The notes under the pieces: model-generated | What the model saw: only the letters and a program-made list of their open reading frames with translations | Database searches by the model: none | What the model was told of the DNA's origin: nothing | Shown here: positions 50,901-63,700 of the stretch, in pieces | How positions within the stretch are numbered: position 1 is the stretch's first letter | How the letters are laid out: each line of letters begins with the position of its first letter | Program-made: the position numbers and the translations under genes | Source: Euwallacea fornicatus | Taxonomy: Eukaryota > Arthropoda > Insecta > Coleoptera > Curculionidae | Length of the DNA: 64,000 nucleotides | Assembly (NCBI RefSeq): GCF_040115645.1 | Contig: NC_089542.1 | Coordinates: 5,456,001-5,520,000, forward strand | Reading direction: 5' to 3'

Positions 50901-52092
50901 ATGCAATTATAATGCAAAATCGATCGATTAACTCTTCTCTCGAGCTCAAATCCATCAAATACAGCGTAAATAATTCGATAACCTGTTCAAAATTCGGAAA
51001 TAATTAAATTTTGCCAGCAAAATTCTCATAAACAGTCCTCACGCGTAGTTGCCGCCATGGCTGAAAATCAGCCGTTTCAATTAAAATGTTAATTAAAAGC
51101 AGAGCGGTCTGTGTAATAAAAAATCTGCGGTTTAAATTTAATTTGGAAATTCAATGCAATCACATATATGAGGTTTTCGGAATTTTGCTGCAAACTTGAT
51201 TGGAAATTACTCAAAAACGAAGTAGAAATTTCCAGGCAAGTTTGATAAAGGCACTGGCCCTTAATACGATTTATACCCCTGTTTCCAACTTTTTCAATCC
51301 ATCATCCGTGGCGTTTATACTCAAAACATCGAAATAATCGAATTCCAAAACATAACGCAAGTTTTACCATATTGTACCTATGGGTTGTTTAATAAATTTC
51401 GGCATATACCATGATCCAGCCAATTTCTTCAATTCCTCATCATCGTGTAAAGGATAGATTTTGGTTATTAAATTGCAGTTTTGTGCAAACGGGACTATGG
51501 CTTGATTCTCGTATAGTTTATTCAATGGATAACCTGTCGAGAGTTGAAAAAATACCCTTAAAATTTCTAGAAATCCATATTACAAACCTGGTATAAATTT
51601 CTCGTACTCTAAAGCTCTGATATTCTCCAATTCGTGCAAAACCATGGACTGACGATCTGATAAAGTCAAAAGATCGTCTATGGTTCTTCCACTAGTCAGG
51701 CAATCATTTATCTCAGCTACAGTAAATTCCCTCCTAATTCCTTGGGAATCCACTTTCGTGAGTTCAATGTCTTCAGCAATTTCCAAAAGTTTGATTTTTG
51801 TTGCGGATATGTGAAAAGTGTACTCCTGAAGAAATAACAAACGTAAAACCTCCAGATGGAATAAATTCTTATTTACCTCTTGGGCTTCAGACTTGGGTTG
51901 CAATATGGCAACAAGTTCTCCGCCCCCATCTGTCTTTTTGCCCCTGATTTTGGTGGCCAGCCATTGTAATGCCTTTTCATGAATATCCGGTATAACTTTC
52001 ATGACGACATACGTCGCCGGTAACTGCACCTCCTTGTCTTCTATTTTTAACCCGGAATTGGATTCAATATTAACATGTTGCCTTTTCAACAT
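41901..52092 (-). CDS. Ano10: Anoctamin-10 (TMEM16K) family membrane protein
   Basis: Eleven minus-strand exons: 52092-51877, 51825-51588, 51533-51378, 50667-50495, 48375-48217, 48159-47952, 47524-47304, 47206-47078, 42830-42606, 42545-42297 and 41951-41901. Phases agree, giving 674 residues against about 660 in human. The cytoplasmic N-terminus has YTFHISATKIKLLEIAEDIE, RREFTVAEI, DRQSMVLHELENIRA and IYPLHDDEELKKL. The channel/scramblase core starts at DYFGESIALYFAFLEFYTLA. It continues with LWKRKSNELAYKWGT, EPRPQFRGVMGVDAVTGK, YLVSIPVVIFCMILAFFLML, FVNNFLSLFYIAFVIRDI, DTFDDYLELYIQFGYVFLFS and INNLVEMRADAFKLCKLFRR. ARKSYESKQALKFE near the end fits ANO10 better than ANO8. Relatives are calcium-activated phospholipid scramblases of ER or endosomal membranes. 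Exons 8 and 9 are separated by 4.2 kb that hosts transposons. Confidence 0.92.
42032..42080 (-). repeat. Dispersed 35-bp core, inverted copy in an anoctamin intron
   Basis: On the minus strand AATTTCCAAAGCAAAAGAAC then GTTGCAATGTTGCCGTTTCT resembles the core family of 17640-19410, preceded by ACAGCTGTAA. It is the only copy found outside the fasciclin gene and the only one on the minus strand. Confidence 0.45.
43290..44150. repeat. Diverged ~95-bp direct repeats in anoctamin intron 8
   Basis: Blocks such as AAAATGATCTGAGCTAAGCT..AAATCATGGAACTGCATTAATATCTATCCAG (43846-43900) and AAATTAGAGATGTCCTGAGC..AAACCATGAAACTGCACAGATATCCAG (43939-43994) are clearly related. Weaker relatives occur near 43655 (AAATCAGAGGTGTACTGAAC) and 44117 (GGAGAGACGTACTGGGCCAG). 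The sequence is non-coding. Confidence 0.45.
43993..44048. mobile_element. 56-bp palindromic element with CAGTRGCGTA ends
   Basis: CAGTAGCGTA at the left is mirrored by TACGCCACTG at the right. It has the same termini as the element at 33678-33949, so it is probably an internally deleted relative. Confidence 0.45.
44914..46185 (+). mobile_element. Near full-length Tc1/mariner-superfamily transposon with decayed transposase
   Basis: Terminal inverted repeats of about 45 bp pair up: left AATCAAAACGTAAGATTTGC then CGCTCAATATTAAT; right end complement AATCAAAACGTAAGAATCAC then CGCTCAAAATTAAT. Between them, a plus-strand transposase relic starts near 45158. It opens with a helix-turn-helix of the DUF4817 kind (AKHLQIVFIYDAEE..EIFRQRYPG..KLVQKCVEIGSV). 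The catalytic part follows (TFHLSGTLNKPNCRIWSDQN, LNIWARILADAIIGPLSIDG, KIYFDHLENAIES). After 45833 come fragments ending near NVNIVCTLAWKLTN. The first catalytic DE of DEATFHL has been lost (the site reads LQCTFHL) and several stops and shifts interrupt the frame, so it cannot move by itself. It lies in anoctamin intron 8. Confidence 0.8.
51826..51876 (-). other. 51-nt intron 1 of anoctamin-10, open in frame
   Basis: This stretch has GTAAAT and TTTCTTCAG ends and separates ..PKSEAQE from YTFHISATK. It is a multiple of three and has no stop, so retention would add 17 residues (VNKNLFHLEVLRLLFLQ). Family members have a short linker here, which favours splicing. Confidence 0.6.
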
Positions 52093-53665
52093 GTTTCCGG
52101 AGGTTCCTGCTACTGGACACTAAATGTTTTAAATGGTAAAATTAAAATACTAGAAAGTAGGTTCCAGCACTATTAAGGTATAATAATGTGAATGGAAGAA
52201 GGAATAATGGATAAAAAAATGAGTGAAGTTGTAAGGTCAATTCACGTTTCGCGCTTCACAGATATGGATTAGTAAATTTTGATTTTATAAACACTCGTTC
52301 TGTGAAAAATTACCTCAAGTAATTAGTATCGTTACAGGTGATTATTAAAAAATATCAGGAATGCAGTCTGTCACTTTCCCTCTCATTCGCTTCGAAATTC
52401 GCGACAAGGATAAATATATCACAAGTTGAATATTACCATCATTTTACTTTGGGAAAAATGATGGAAAATGAGTAAAATTACAACGTTTCTAAAAATATCA
52501 CAAGCTTCAGGCAAGAATAGAGAGATATAAATTTGCAATTCCCGACTGTTTCATAATTCTTGATATTTTGATGAAAGATTTCACGTTGGACTAGCGATTA
52601 ATTTTATTCTAGAAATTATTTGACGACATATAACTTGCTCAATAGTTCAGCGTTGAATCCATGAAAATATAAAAAATATTGATTAAATCATGAAATTTCG
52701 TGCATTAGTCAAATTGTTAAGGAATCGCGTACAAAATTTAATATTAGGGTTTCATTAAAAATAAAATTAAGTAATAATATATTTTCACCATTTTTGTGGT
52801 GAAAGTTGCAAACGAATATAAACAAATAATAAATGTTCTTAAATTTATCAAAGATAGAAATTCTCTTTCGCTCACTTATTCTTTCAAGCCGTCACTCATA
52901 ACAAGAATAAAGATATGTAAATTTTTAATTCACGACCATTTTTATTAAAAAAAAAGGTAAAGTTAGTACAATCATCTATCTCATGAGAAATATCGAAGCT
53001 GGGTTATTTCTTATATATTCCTCGTTCTTTCATTCTTTGTGACTTTTTTCTTTTTCAAAAAGTTACTCTCCTCTATTTCTAACGGTTCGTCCACATCTAT
53101 GGTATATTAAATATGATGAGACCATAGATAAACTTATTTCCCGAGCCCGTCGACATTGACTGACCCGATAACTGCATCTTCCGTGTTATTTATACCGATG
53201 TGCATATGTGCGAACTCATGCGTGCGCAATTGTGGAAAGGGTATAACGCACAGGATGTTTTTCATATATTAATAGGACGGTCTAGTGCATATCCCACTTT
53301 TCACTTGCTTTATGAAAACCAACAAGGTGATCGAAATGGCTTGTTGTATGGGGAAAAATTAAATGATAAAAAACGATTTTGCAAAACACAGAGCGGAGTA
53401 GACGAATGTCAATATCAAGGGAAATTGTTGTGAATTTTTAACGAGTGCGGAAAATAAGATGACAGATTCGGTATGGAGATTGATCCAGTTCCTTCAATTA
53501 GAAAGCATTCAGGATAGCTCACATTCTGGTAAACAGCCTAATTTAAATTTCCTGACTCAAGACTAAAACATTAAAATTTTTTTTTTTATGAATGAATTAA
53601 AACAAATATTATTGAACATAAATTATTATTTGAAATATTTTTTTTCTCCATTTTTTTTTGTTTAG

Positions 53666-53721
53666 GGTTGGCCAAGTTCCCCGACAACTTCGGTCAGTTC
53701 AAGAAGCTAAAAACGAAATGA
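53666..53721 (+). CDS. Possible orphan terminal exon (C-terminus only)
   Basis: A strong pyrimidine-rich acceptor (TTTTTTTTTGTTTAG) is followed by 56 bases of unusually GC-rich sequence encoding LAKFPDNFGQFKKLKTK and a TGA. An AATAAA lies 46 bases further on (53767-53772). This has the form of a last coding exon of a plus-strand gene, but I see no preceding exon. If real, the gene would run antisense across the anoctamin gene or have a long intron. Confidence 0.3.
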
Positions 53722-54413
53722 ACAGGCCCAACCGTCAGCTACTCACTCAGCCCCAGGAGACAGAAAAATAAATTTCACTCAAAAAGAACTTTTTTCTCTA
53801 TTGAAATAACTCGAAAAAAATTATGCGTCTTTGACATACAATTGCCAAAAAGTTGATATATACTTTGATATAAAAAGACAGTACAAGCTTTAATAAAAGA
53901 TGAACTTGTTTTAATTCAAAAGTGAATGGTTTTAAAAATGTTACATGGTAGAATAAAAATATACCCTGTTACAATATGTAGAATCCGATTAGCTGCCTTT
54001 AAAAATTTCTCAATTGAAAAAATTTGCTTAATTTTCGTAATTTTAAGAAACTAATGAAAACCAGCAACTTTTAGGCTAAGGCAAGTTGGACCTTAGGAGT
54101 CAGTGGTAGTATTGTACAGGTCATTTAGAGAGATTCTGTCTATGGTAAAAGCCACCAATAAATTTGAGAAAAATTGAATACATGGTTATTATTATTTCTA
54201 TTTAAATACAAAATGTATTGATAATAACGATGGTGATGGACTTGAAATTATTAAAGACCCTCTAATGTCTTATTTTAGAATTATTATCGCACGGAAAATT
54301 TGAGTAGAGTGTAGTACTATCGTAGTTCCAATTAATTTTTAACCAAATACATTTTTTTAAATTCAATAATAAATGAATAATAATCGATTTTAGAATTATA
54401 TAACGCTTTAAGG

Positions 54414-54540
54414 GCTTAATTATTAATGTGCTGTTGATTTAATATCGATATAGTTATTATAGAAACTAAGAATTTGACCAATGTTAAATTTAGTTTTTAT
54501 TGTTCTAGTTAAAGTTAGAGACGCGCTAATTATATGGTCC
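54414..54540. mobile_element. MITE, copy 2 (diverged)
   Basis: Left TTAATTATTAATGTGCTGTT and right-end complement GGACCATATAATTAGCGCGT correspond to the ends of the MITE at 23381-23519. The middle also aligns (ATAGAAACTAAGAATTTGAC against ATAGAAATTGAGAATTTAAC). Confidence 0.6.
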
Positions 54541-57082
54541 TTAGTCGCATAATTAACTTAATTATGTATAAGCGTAATATTATAGGATTAGGACTGAAGA
54601 ATTCTTAACTTTATGGTGAATACAGCTTTTTTACTACTGTGAATTTGATGTTAAATAAAATGTTTGTAAGATTCTTGACTTTAAGGTGAATGCACGCTTA
54701 AGTAAATGCTGTCAGCTCCATAAATAAATTTAGAACAAATTTAAGGTATGAATATTATCTTACGCTGCTGTTTAGATACAAAACGTATCGAAAATAATGA
54801 TTATGAAGAATTTTAAACTTTCTAAAGTCTTACCCCGAGATTATTATACTAATGAAAACAATATCGTTGCAGTTCAATTGGCTACTCACCTACACTTTTA
54901 AAACTACTAATAAATTAATAATAACCTATATTTAAACTTTATATGTATAACGTTTTAAGTCACGTAAATACAGTTTGATTATTCAGCAATACAGTATTAA
55001 TCGGTTATTATGTGTTCAAAATCATTGCAGATACACTAGGTAATTTCGAATCAAAAACTACCGAAAAGTTTGGGGTTAGAACAGCATGTAAAATCGAAAA
55101 ATGATTTCATTTTTGTTTCAAATATTTGCTACATGTTAAAAATAGTACAACGGTACGATTTAACGAAGGTTTACTGTATTAATTTCAAGGCAGTTCCCTG
55201 CAATTCTCAAGGAAATGTCTTATTGGCCTATGATAATATAAAAATATGGTCCACATGAATATTACATGAAAATCAGTTTAAGTCTATTTTGAAAAAAAAT
55301 ATTTATAACACAATAATTGCATCAATTTTATATCAGTGTCATAATTTAATAGGTTGGGAAATTGCCATGCGAAGTAGTACAAACCTTGATAGATATTTCA
55401 GTTTCTGGCCGATATCACTCATCGTATGCCAGCTATATATTTAAATGCAAATTATTAGGAAAGACGATGCCATCTCTTAGAGATAGACTTAACATTGCGG
55501 CATCCACAGTTTTCTGTTGGGCGTAAATCAATATGTAGTTCATCAAATAAAATCAAATATGTAATTGGAATCAATCGATAGTTATATGGGTTACTTTACA
55601 CGTGGAAATCATCTTTGTTTTTAATGACAGTTTACGAGTAAAGGAAATAGAATATCACAAATTTATGGAAACCTGTAACATGAGTCCATGGGTCGAGGTT
55701 CAGTAAGAGTACTGAAGGAGAGATGGTGCACGTAATTCTATAGATTGATTTTAATGGTTTTTAAATTTGAAACTTGAATGAAGTCTTATGTTCATTGTAT
55801 CGATGGTATGTTGTAATGTTAAATTGAAAGCTTAAAGTACTTTCAATGCCTCTGAATCACAATCCTCCCCTATATCATTTTAAACTCTTTTCTCTGAAAT
55901 ATTTTTGTCTTCTGTTACCCTACATTTTTGTTCATTAGCTATCGTGTTTACATCCCCTTTTCCACCGCTCTAGCTCTGTAGTTAAACTGATTTCGGACGA
56001 GGGTGGCATGCGGGATAAGACACCCTATACACCATTTTCGCGCTTGTTTGCCTTTCCACTTTTGAATTAAAAATTCTGCAACTGCAGGGGCTTATTGTTT
56101 CAGCTACAACATATTTAGTTTTTCTTCAATTATCATCCTCGAATGAATAAAATGTTTGCTGAATTTTGAAAATTCCCTAGTGAAACGCGATTAAAATCTC
56201 TTTTTTTTGTTATTGAAATCGAATTAAAAAGGAGAGAAATTCCTAATGGCTTTCAAAACTTTCGGGTCTTAAATCTTCTTCTTGTTGAACATCTTTGCTT
56301 TGGATCGGATAAGATGCCCCGGGTCCTCGAAAGTAAGGGTCAGTTAATCTGTCTAGCCTAAGGGTTTAACAAAATAATATTGGATTTCCCGGGATACATT
56401 TAACTAGGTTAATGAGTATATTTTTTACCCGAACTTGAAAGACGCAAAAGGCTGTTTAAAGTCATTAGTCTTGGATTTTAATGTCAAGCCATCGTTTGTT
56501 TCCGTTTTATCTTGCCATTAAACTTGTTGGAATAAAAAGCCCTTTAGCGAGACTTTTATATTCAATCAAAAAAGCAGTCAACTGTAATGGGAAAACAACA
56601 GAGTTCCGAAATTAGCCCGAGACGTAATTTAGTCGTACGGTATCCGAACCGAGAACCGATAAGAAGAACGCATTTCGAAAGTCATGTCCCTTTAAGGAGG
56701 TCCCATGAAAGACTCAATTAACCTGCTTGTGCCAACATTTGACAAATAATATTGGGTTTCTCCGACTACTTTTATCTCGCAAAATCTGGACTAATAGATA
56801 ATTTTTTGTCGGGGGTTGGTCACGAGCTTCACATGTCCAAAAGGACATCAAATCGATAGGGAAAATGCTCTTTAAGCCGCAAGAAATCGGTTCGGAAACA
56901 ATCCCATCCAGATAGGCTCTTTTTAACTGAAATTCGTACGTGTCATTCTCGTTAAATATATTGTTCATTAAACAAGCATGATGGACACGGTGATTGACGA
57001 AGTCCTGACTTGCAGGAACTGGATTTCACTCCTGACGGCCTATTTCAGAGCAATATTCCTGGCTCCGTGCACACTACTGTGA

Positions 57083-57763
57083 TAAAAAAAAATAAGGTGA
57101 ATTTTTCATTTTATTTTAGCGGATACCTCAAAATCATAATTTTTGTTTTTTGTAGGTTTTATATCAATATATTTAATTGATGTAGAGCTGTACGTGTTTT
57201 TGTAAACATGGAAAAGTGAGTTTTTCAATTTTTTCCTATGCCCGATTTTCTTTCTTAGATTGTCGAAGTGTTGTGGATTGTGAATTTCTTCTGCCAGATC
57301 AAACTGTTAACAAGGAATATTATTTGAGCGTTATGCGTCGTTTGCGCAAAACTATTCGTCTGAAGAGACCAGAATTGTGGGTAGACAATTTTTGGTTTTT
57401 ACACCATGACAATGCACTGTCCGAGGCTGCATTAGTTATTCGAGAATATTTTACCAAAAACTCAACACATATTATTTCCCGCAACCACCGTACTCGTCTG
57501 ATCTAGCACCGTTGGACTTCAAGCAGTTTAAGAAGACCGCTCCGGGGACACTGTTTCGATTCGATTGAGGAGATAAAAGCTGAATCGAAGAAAATTCTGA
57601 AGACCATCCCGGAAAAAGACTTCCCTGACCGTTTCGAGGGTTGGAAAAAATCATGGCTTAAATGCATTGTGCCAGATAGGGAGCATTTTGAAGACATTGA
57701 AATTTATTTGAAAGAAGAGATAAAAAGTTTTCGGTTTAAAAATAAATTTGCCTTATTTTTTGA
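57083..57763 (+). mobile_element. Internally deleted mariner element
   Basis: Inverted ends pair: left AAAAAATAAGGTGAATTTTT, right-end complement CAAAAAATAAGGCAAATTTA. The 5' leader keeps a mariner-like sequence up to an ATG at 57208 (MEK). It then jumps to the middle of a mariner transposase: SVVDCEFLLPDQTVNKEYYL, RKTIRLKRPELW, then the second catalytic aspartate in LHHDNA, and after a frameshift near 57480 QPPYSSDLAPLDF with the third. The end is in yet another frame (FDSIEEIKAESKKILKTIPE, then GWKKSWLKCIV). The helix-turn-helix half and the first catalytic aspartate are deleted. Confidence 0.88.
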
Positions 57764-60700
57764 GTACAACAGTATTTATGAAAGGCATACTTATCTCGAA
57801 ACTTATACTGCTAATATTGAGGATGTGCCTTGTTCCAGACTTGTGCTCGTTATTGCCAATACATCGATTTTCCATTTAAAATCTTATGCAGCTACCGCTT
57901 GCAAAGATATATCAGAGAAAAAGCCACAATACAGTAACACACTAGAAAGCACCGATTACAATGAGTTACCGACCTAATTTAACACGTTGATGGACAGTGA
58001 AAAATTCTAGAATATTTAAAATAAATCCTGCATGCATCAATCATACATGATACACACAAAATATATCCTAATATTTTCGAATCGCGTAACCTGAGTCTTG
58101 TCAAATTTTGGCTAAGTATGTGGATATGGAAAAGTTCGCCATGTGGCCAAACTTACAGGCCCCCCAAATTCCACTATAATTAGGACGGTGACCCAGGTAA
58201 TGATGCATTGCCATGAAACAGCATTTGTGAGAAACCCTATATTTAGATAAGGACCAGAAGTGCCATGATAGAAATTATAAGGACTTTCCATTATGTTGCA
58301 GTAATTTCAAATTGCTGCCAGACCAACACTGTCCCTCAACATATCAAGAAACCATTCATTTCCTGTTGATAATATTAAATTATGAGGAAACTTTTCCTGC
58401 TTTAATTCGCAAAACATCGCATACTATACACGCTTTAAAATTGCGTATCTCGGCTTCGCGAATCCGCAGAGGATCTTAATCAGGCTCGCATATAGTTTCT
58501 TTGAAAACTGAATTATAGCTTCAGGTTAGAATTAATCCCTGGGGTCTCAAGGGAATGTGGAATTGGGAGTTTGAAAGTTCGCAGAGTAAAATAACCTTGG
58601 GAATAACCTAAACAGTTTGCTAATGCCATATTAAGATCGTCATTGAATAATAAATTTTGTTATAGCTCGATGACACTCAATTTGTTCAATAGTTTCGCAG
58701 AAAATATATAACATGAAAATGTATTGGGAAATTACAGCACAAACAATTAATTAATTAATTAATTATTATTAATAACCATATAAGTATTTAGAAACATACT
58801 ATTACGAGAAAATCAATTAACAAAAGGCCCTATTAAGACCTCCACCTTTGAGTATCTCTGCCAAATTGTCAAGATACCGAACAAGAAATTCTTAACGCTT
58901 TGGCGAAGGAAGTTTCTATTATGCCATTTATAAGAATATCGGAAAACTTAGTGGCAAGTCTACAAAAGAAAATGAGTGTTAATCACATATGGAGAAAGGA
59001 TATTTGGTAAATCCACGACACATGTTTTTACTTACTAGCGAGAAACGAGAGATGACCACATGACATTCTTCGAAAGCTGTTGGAGGTAATAAAAAGTTAA
59101 AAACGAGAGTTTGTCTGAATGTCAACAGAACAAAAGATCCGCGGATTGCGAGATCGTATACTAGACTAGCAAAGTACCACTTTGAAATAAAACAAAGACT
59201 AGACATAAATATTTAGTGCTATTAGTCTGAACAAGACTTCCGTGGAAGAATCTAGCAAAGAGGAATTCATGGAAGAGATTTATATAAAGCAAACTTCAAT
59301 GTTTGTGATAATGTCAAAGGAAAGGAAAATTTTCATGCTCGAAAGGAGTGATGAGAAACCTATGAGTCGGATGACTATTTCCTATAGAGACAAGCAAACC
59401 CCACAGGAGGAAGACTTAATATAGTTATGTTACTTAAGTTATATTGTGGATGAAGCTCGTCTTTATCGAAAGCCAACTTAGCGAAATTCCATGATCAGCG
59501 AGGATGTTGGTTACTTTACAGGACTATAACTTGAGGGTCGGAATTGCTAAACATATCGAAGATTTATGAGCAACCGCTACAGAAAGGCCATAATGGTCTC
59601 GTTGGCCCACTTGTCCGAGAGAGAGCTAAGGTTATCACTCAGAAGGGACGAGAGAAATACATAAATTACTACAACTAAAAGAAGTATCTAGCCTCAAAGT
59701 TTGAAGTAGAAGATACCATAGCCATTTGCTCACTCAGACACGTCAACCAACTGAAGTCAAAATGATCGCGAACCTTTAGTTATCAGACAAAAGTGCTTAT
59801 TGGAAATATATCGAGTGGAAAACCCATGCAACTAAAGAACCAAACTTAATAAAACTGCGAGTCGTGTAGTTAGTTCATCACTCTGACGAGAAAGATTTTT
59901 AAATCTCCTTGACATTCTCGTGAAGGGTATTAAATTAATCATTGGTAAACGTTTGTCGATGCTTTTTCCTAATTTCCAAAAGAAAATTTTGGGACACGGA
60001 AAATGTTTGCGATCGAATTTTCATTTATAAAATTGCTGGGATCTGTAACAGCGAAACTAATTTGCCCTTTGCGAATTTTGGTATTTGAGTTTTTCCTCTC
60101 TAGATCTAAATAAAATATGAATTTAAAGCAATGAATGAACTGTGAATTCACATTCCTCACAATATACTAAATAAATTTACTGACTAGCGTAATGTAATAC
60201 AGGGCGATCATTAAAAAATCCCTCAAGTAGGTGAATAAATATCAGAGATATGTCTAGGATACATTCACCAGGAGTTATTTATTCATCAAAAGTTTCATGG
60301 TAAACAGCAAATGCTTAATCCACTCCCCAAGTGTCTGATTCATCGCCTATTCATTTTGTTGATTACTCTTTATATAACGGCAAAAGAATTAAACATTTTT
60401 ATTGAGTTAAGATCGATATTTCTTAGGAATTCTTGATAATATGGTGAAGGACAATGTTTAGTGGACAATTAACCTTGGAAAAAATGAAATCAAGGGGATG
60501 ACTTACATTTCACCCTTTCTGCATTTTAACAATGGCGTTTACATTTGGCATGTATCCAGCGCCTATTTACAAAGTCAATATGGGAAAAGTATGTTAAAAA
60601 GGACTTAAGGGGCGATTTATCGTTAACCACTTTGAATTTATAGACGCATTTATTTTCACGGAGCCGTGGCCATGTCATGTCCTCACTAAAATATGCTTTA

Positions 60701-63700
60701 CCCGTTTTGCAAAGGCTTCCCGAGAACACCATAATAACGATATTTTATTGAAAATAAGTTTATTTCGCATAAACTAACGATATCAAAACGTAAACGTTTG
60801 AGTTTTAACCATACTGGCAAAATGTTGTAGGTATATACATAGGCCTCATCGTGTCATCCGAGACCCCTGTTTATGACTGCCATTAATCTACATTCTACTT
60901 TGCAGAGATTGTTCTCCGGATCCTGTATAAATAAATTAACAAACTTTAGAGTTTGGGGCACGTTTCAGATTGCGTTGTACGATTACACGCCCAAAAACTG
61001 GAATACATTCACGTGTAGTAATTACGACACAATTTGTCCCTTTGGCATTCTAGAATAACCCGACCAGACAACTAACTCGTTGATAACTTGGGGGGGCAAG
61101 CGTTTCTTGTTTATGTGTATAATATTCCAGATAGAGGGAGAAGAGGAGCTTTAACCTCTTCTCTAATTAGCAGTTTTTCCTCCCTTTGAGAAACATATTG
61201 AAAAAAACTTACTCTTAATTAGAGATTACACCACGTAACTTAGTTTTTCACGTTAGTATTTCAAAAATGCGGTTACGTCTTTCTTGGGAATCCCTGTATA
61301 TTCACCACTACACAGTTTACATCTATAGTAACCCTTAAATCACATACGATATGCGGGTAGATAGCAGGAAAGTGGCAGGAAATTACTCGTGTACAAAGGC
61401 CTAATTATTATTCCGGAATGGTAAATAGATGCCACTTGGCAGGCAATTCTACCGCATTTTGTGCGTGTAGATAAAATCCATGACAATTCGTTTCGGCAAA
61501 ACAATTCAGGGAGATAAGCGAGTCCCAACCCTCTTCAAAAGGGTTGAATCGTTATAACTGGTGATCCTTAAAAAACTACCTCGCAGAACGTGGTGAACTG
61601 TAAACGTGGGGCTTTGATTAAGCTATTTTCTATTTAGTAGCAAACAACTGACTAACCACAAACCACAGATGAATTTATTCAAAACATGTCTGGTATATTT
61701 CAATAACTACCATTTAGATTTCAAGTTTTCTAGTACTCGAAGGACTTTTATCTTGATCGTCCAATCCATTTCCGAGTAACGAAATAAATTTGTATCAGGA
61801 AGTCTAATATTATTTGCTGGGACCGACAAGTTAATTTACACCCTCGCAAGGCTCCGAGGATGTGTTCTTATCAAGTAAACTTAGAGGACTGAACAGGACA
61901 GGAACTAAATCAGAGGGATAAGATTCGGATTTGCAGACCGTGTCTGGATTTTAATCAGAGGAACTGACTCGCTGCGAATTGAATTTTATGAAAGTTAAAT
62001 CTTTTGTGCTGTTTTGTGTTTATTAAAAAGTTAAACATGCACTCAAAATAATCGATTTTTAGGTGAACTTCATTAATGCCTCCATCCATTTTCCAATGAT
62101 TGACAAGTCAATTTAGGACCGAAATGCCATCGCTTCCGAAATCTCCATAGTAATTTAAATCTCCAAAAAATGTATTCTGCATTGCATGTCCAAAACAGCT
62201 TCTTTGTTCGATTTTTCTATATTGTTATTCAAATTGACTTGCTGTCGCATGCCATTAGAAGCACATTAGGGCCTTTTTGGGTTATGCAGATCGAAGCGTC
62301 ACACTCAATTAAGTGGGACTTTAATTATGGGCTGTGCTGTGAAAAAAAAATTAAAGTTGTATCCTCATCAAAGGGAAAGATGAGTTTATACGGGATAGGT
62401 TTACTAGTAGCGAATTAGATTAAAAGTAGTTTTTGCCAGTACTGAAACGATATGCTTTACTAAATATAATACAATATTTATCATATAAACCTTACCATAA
62501 ATACTTCATTTTGCAACATAAACCTCCTTCGCCAAAATGTCAATATACTTCATATTACTAGCATCAAGTTTCAAAATCATAATAGAGAGGACATTAAATA
62601 AATAATCTAAATTAGGCTTTTCCGATATAATTGCAATCATGCTAACCAAATTATAAGAATTAATGTTGAAGGTATCGACTCAAAGTGTCTAAATAAGATT
62701 GGAAAATAAGTGGATTGAATTGATTGAAATCGATCTGAATACTTCTCAAAAAAATTTATTGTAGAAATGTCTTCGCCAGAATATCATGAGTTTACCGATT
62801 CTTTGTTGGCAGTTTGACGATGGATTTAAGCCACTAAGATATATTTGCGTGTGAAAACAACTAAAGATAATGATAAGTTATTAAACATATATTTAGTTCA
62901 CTCCACAAATAGGCAATAATCATTGTTAAACTCTGGAAATCGATGTTGTAATGAGTTTGTCGAAAAAATATTATCAAAATCTTTGACACAAAATCATCCT
63001 TCTCCAGAGCATGAAGAAATTGCTTCTTGACAACGTAACCATGCAATGTATATGAAATAATGTATTCGCAGTTAAAATTACTGCATGTTTCTGCTTTAAA
63101 TACGTATAAATCAGCGCAAACCCCATCAGAAGTAATAATGCAAACCTCAATTATTGTAAAATATGACCGGTTTTCACGCTATACCTATTAAAATCTCCTA
63201 AAGTTCGCATGGAAATAGCTAATTAAAGTTGTCGTTCATCTTGCTAACAGCACTTTACAACAAAATCCCAACTTTTACATTAGACTTTTAAAATAAGAAA
63301 TCTAACATTAAGTGAAACTTGAAGACGCATGTGCACGATGCGCCGTAAAAGTTTCACAATTTGCGCTCCAAATAGACCATTTCTCTGGATTCCAGTTCCG
63401 CGCGGGCCTGTGTCAAGGTTGGGATTCTGTCAAAATTCACCCTCCAAAATAGACGCGAGCAACCCCCAAAGTTTCGATGATGCAAAAACTACTTCATTTC
63501 CATGCAAAATGGATCATTTAGCGATGGTCCTCATTGAGAATGACTAAGTTGCCAATTTGTTTGTGCAAGTTCCGTCCCCAAAAAATGTTCTTTTAGTGTA
63601 TGATGTATAAAAGACCAATAATAATAATTGTTGTGACATGTGAATATGCCAAAAAAACGTAGAGTGTATGGACCAATTTGCCCTGCTTTGTTTGGAATAA

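Larger units (their letters stand above)
52093..57082. other. Non-coding interval upstream of anoctamin-10
   Basis: The promoter of the minus-strand anoctamin gene must lie at the left edge. The rest is AT-rich with no recognised gene, except a possible terminal exon at 53666-53721 and a MITE at 54414-54540. The minus-strand frame 56714-56968 has balanced composition but no family match. Confidence 0.45.

Noticed and set aside
59242..59900. Glu/Lys-rich frame and following sequence considered as a gag or LTR-element relic
   Set aside because: No protease, reverse transcriptase or integrase motif and no long terminal repeats were found.
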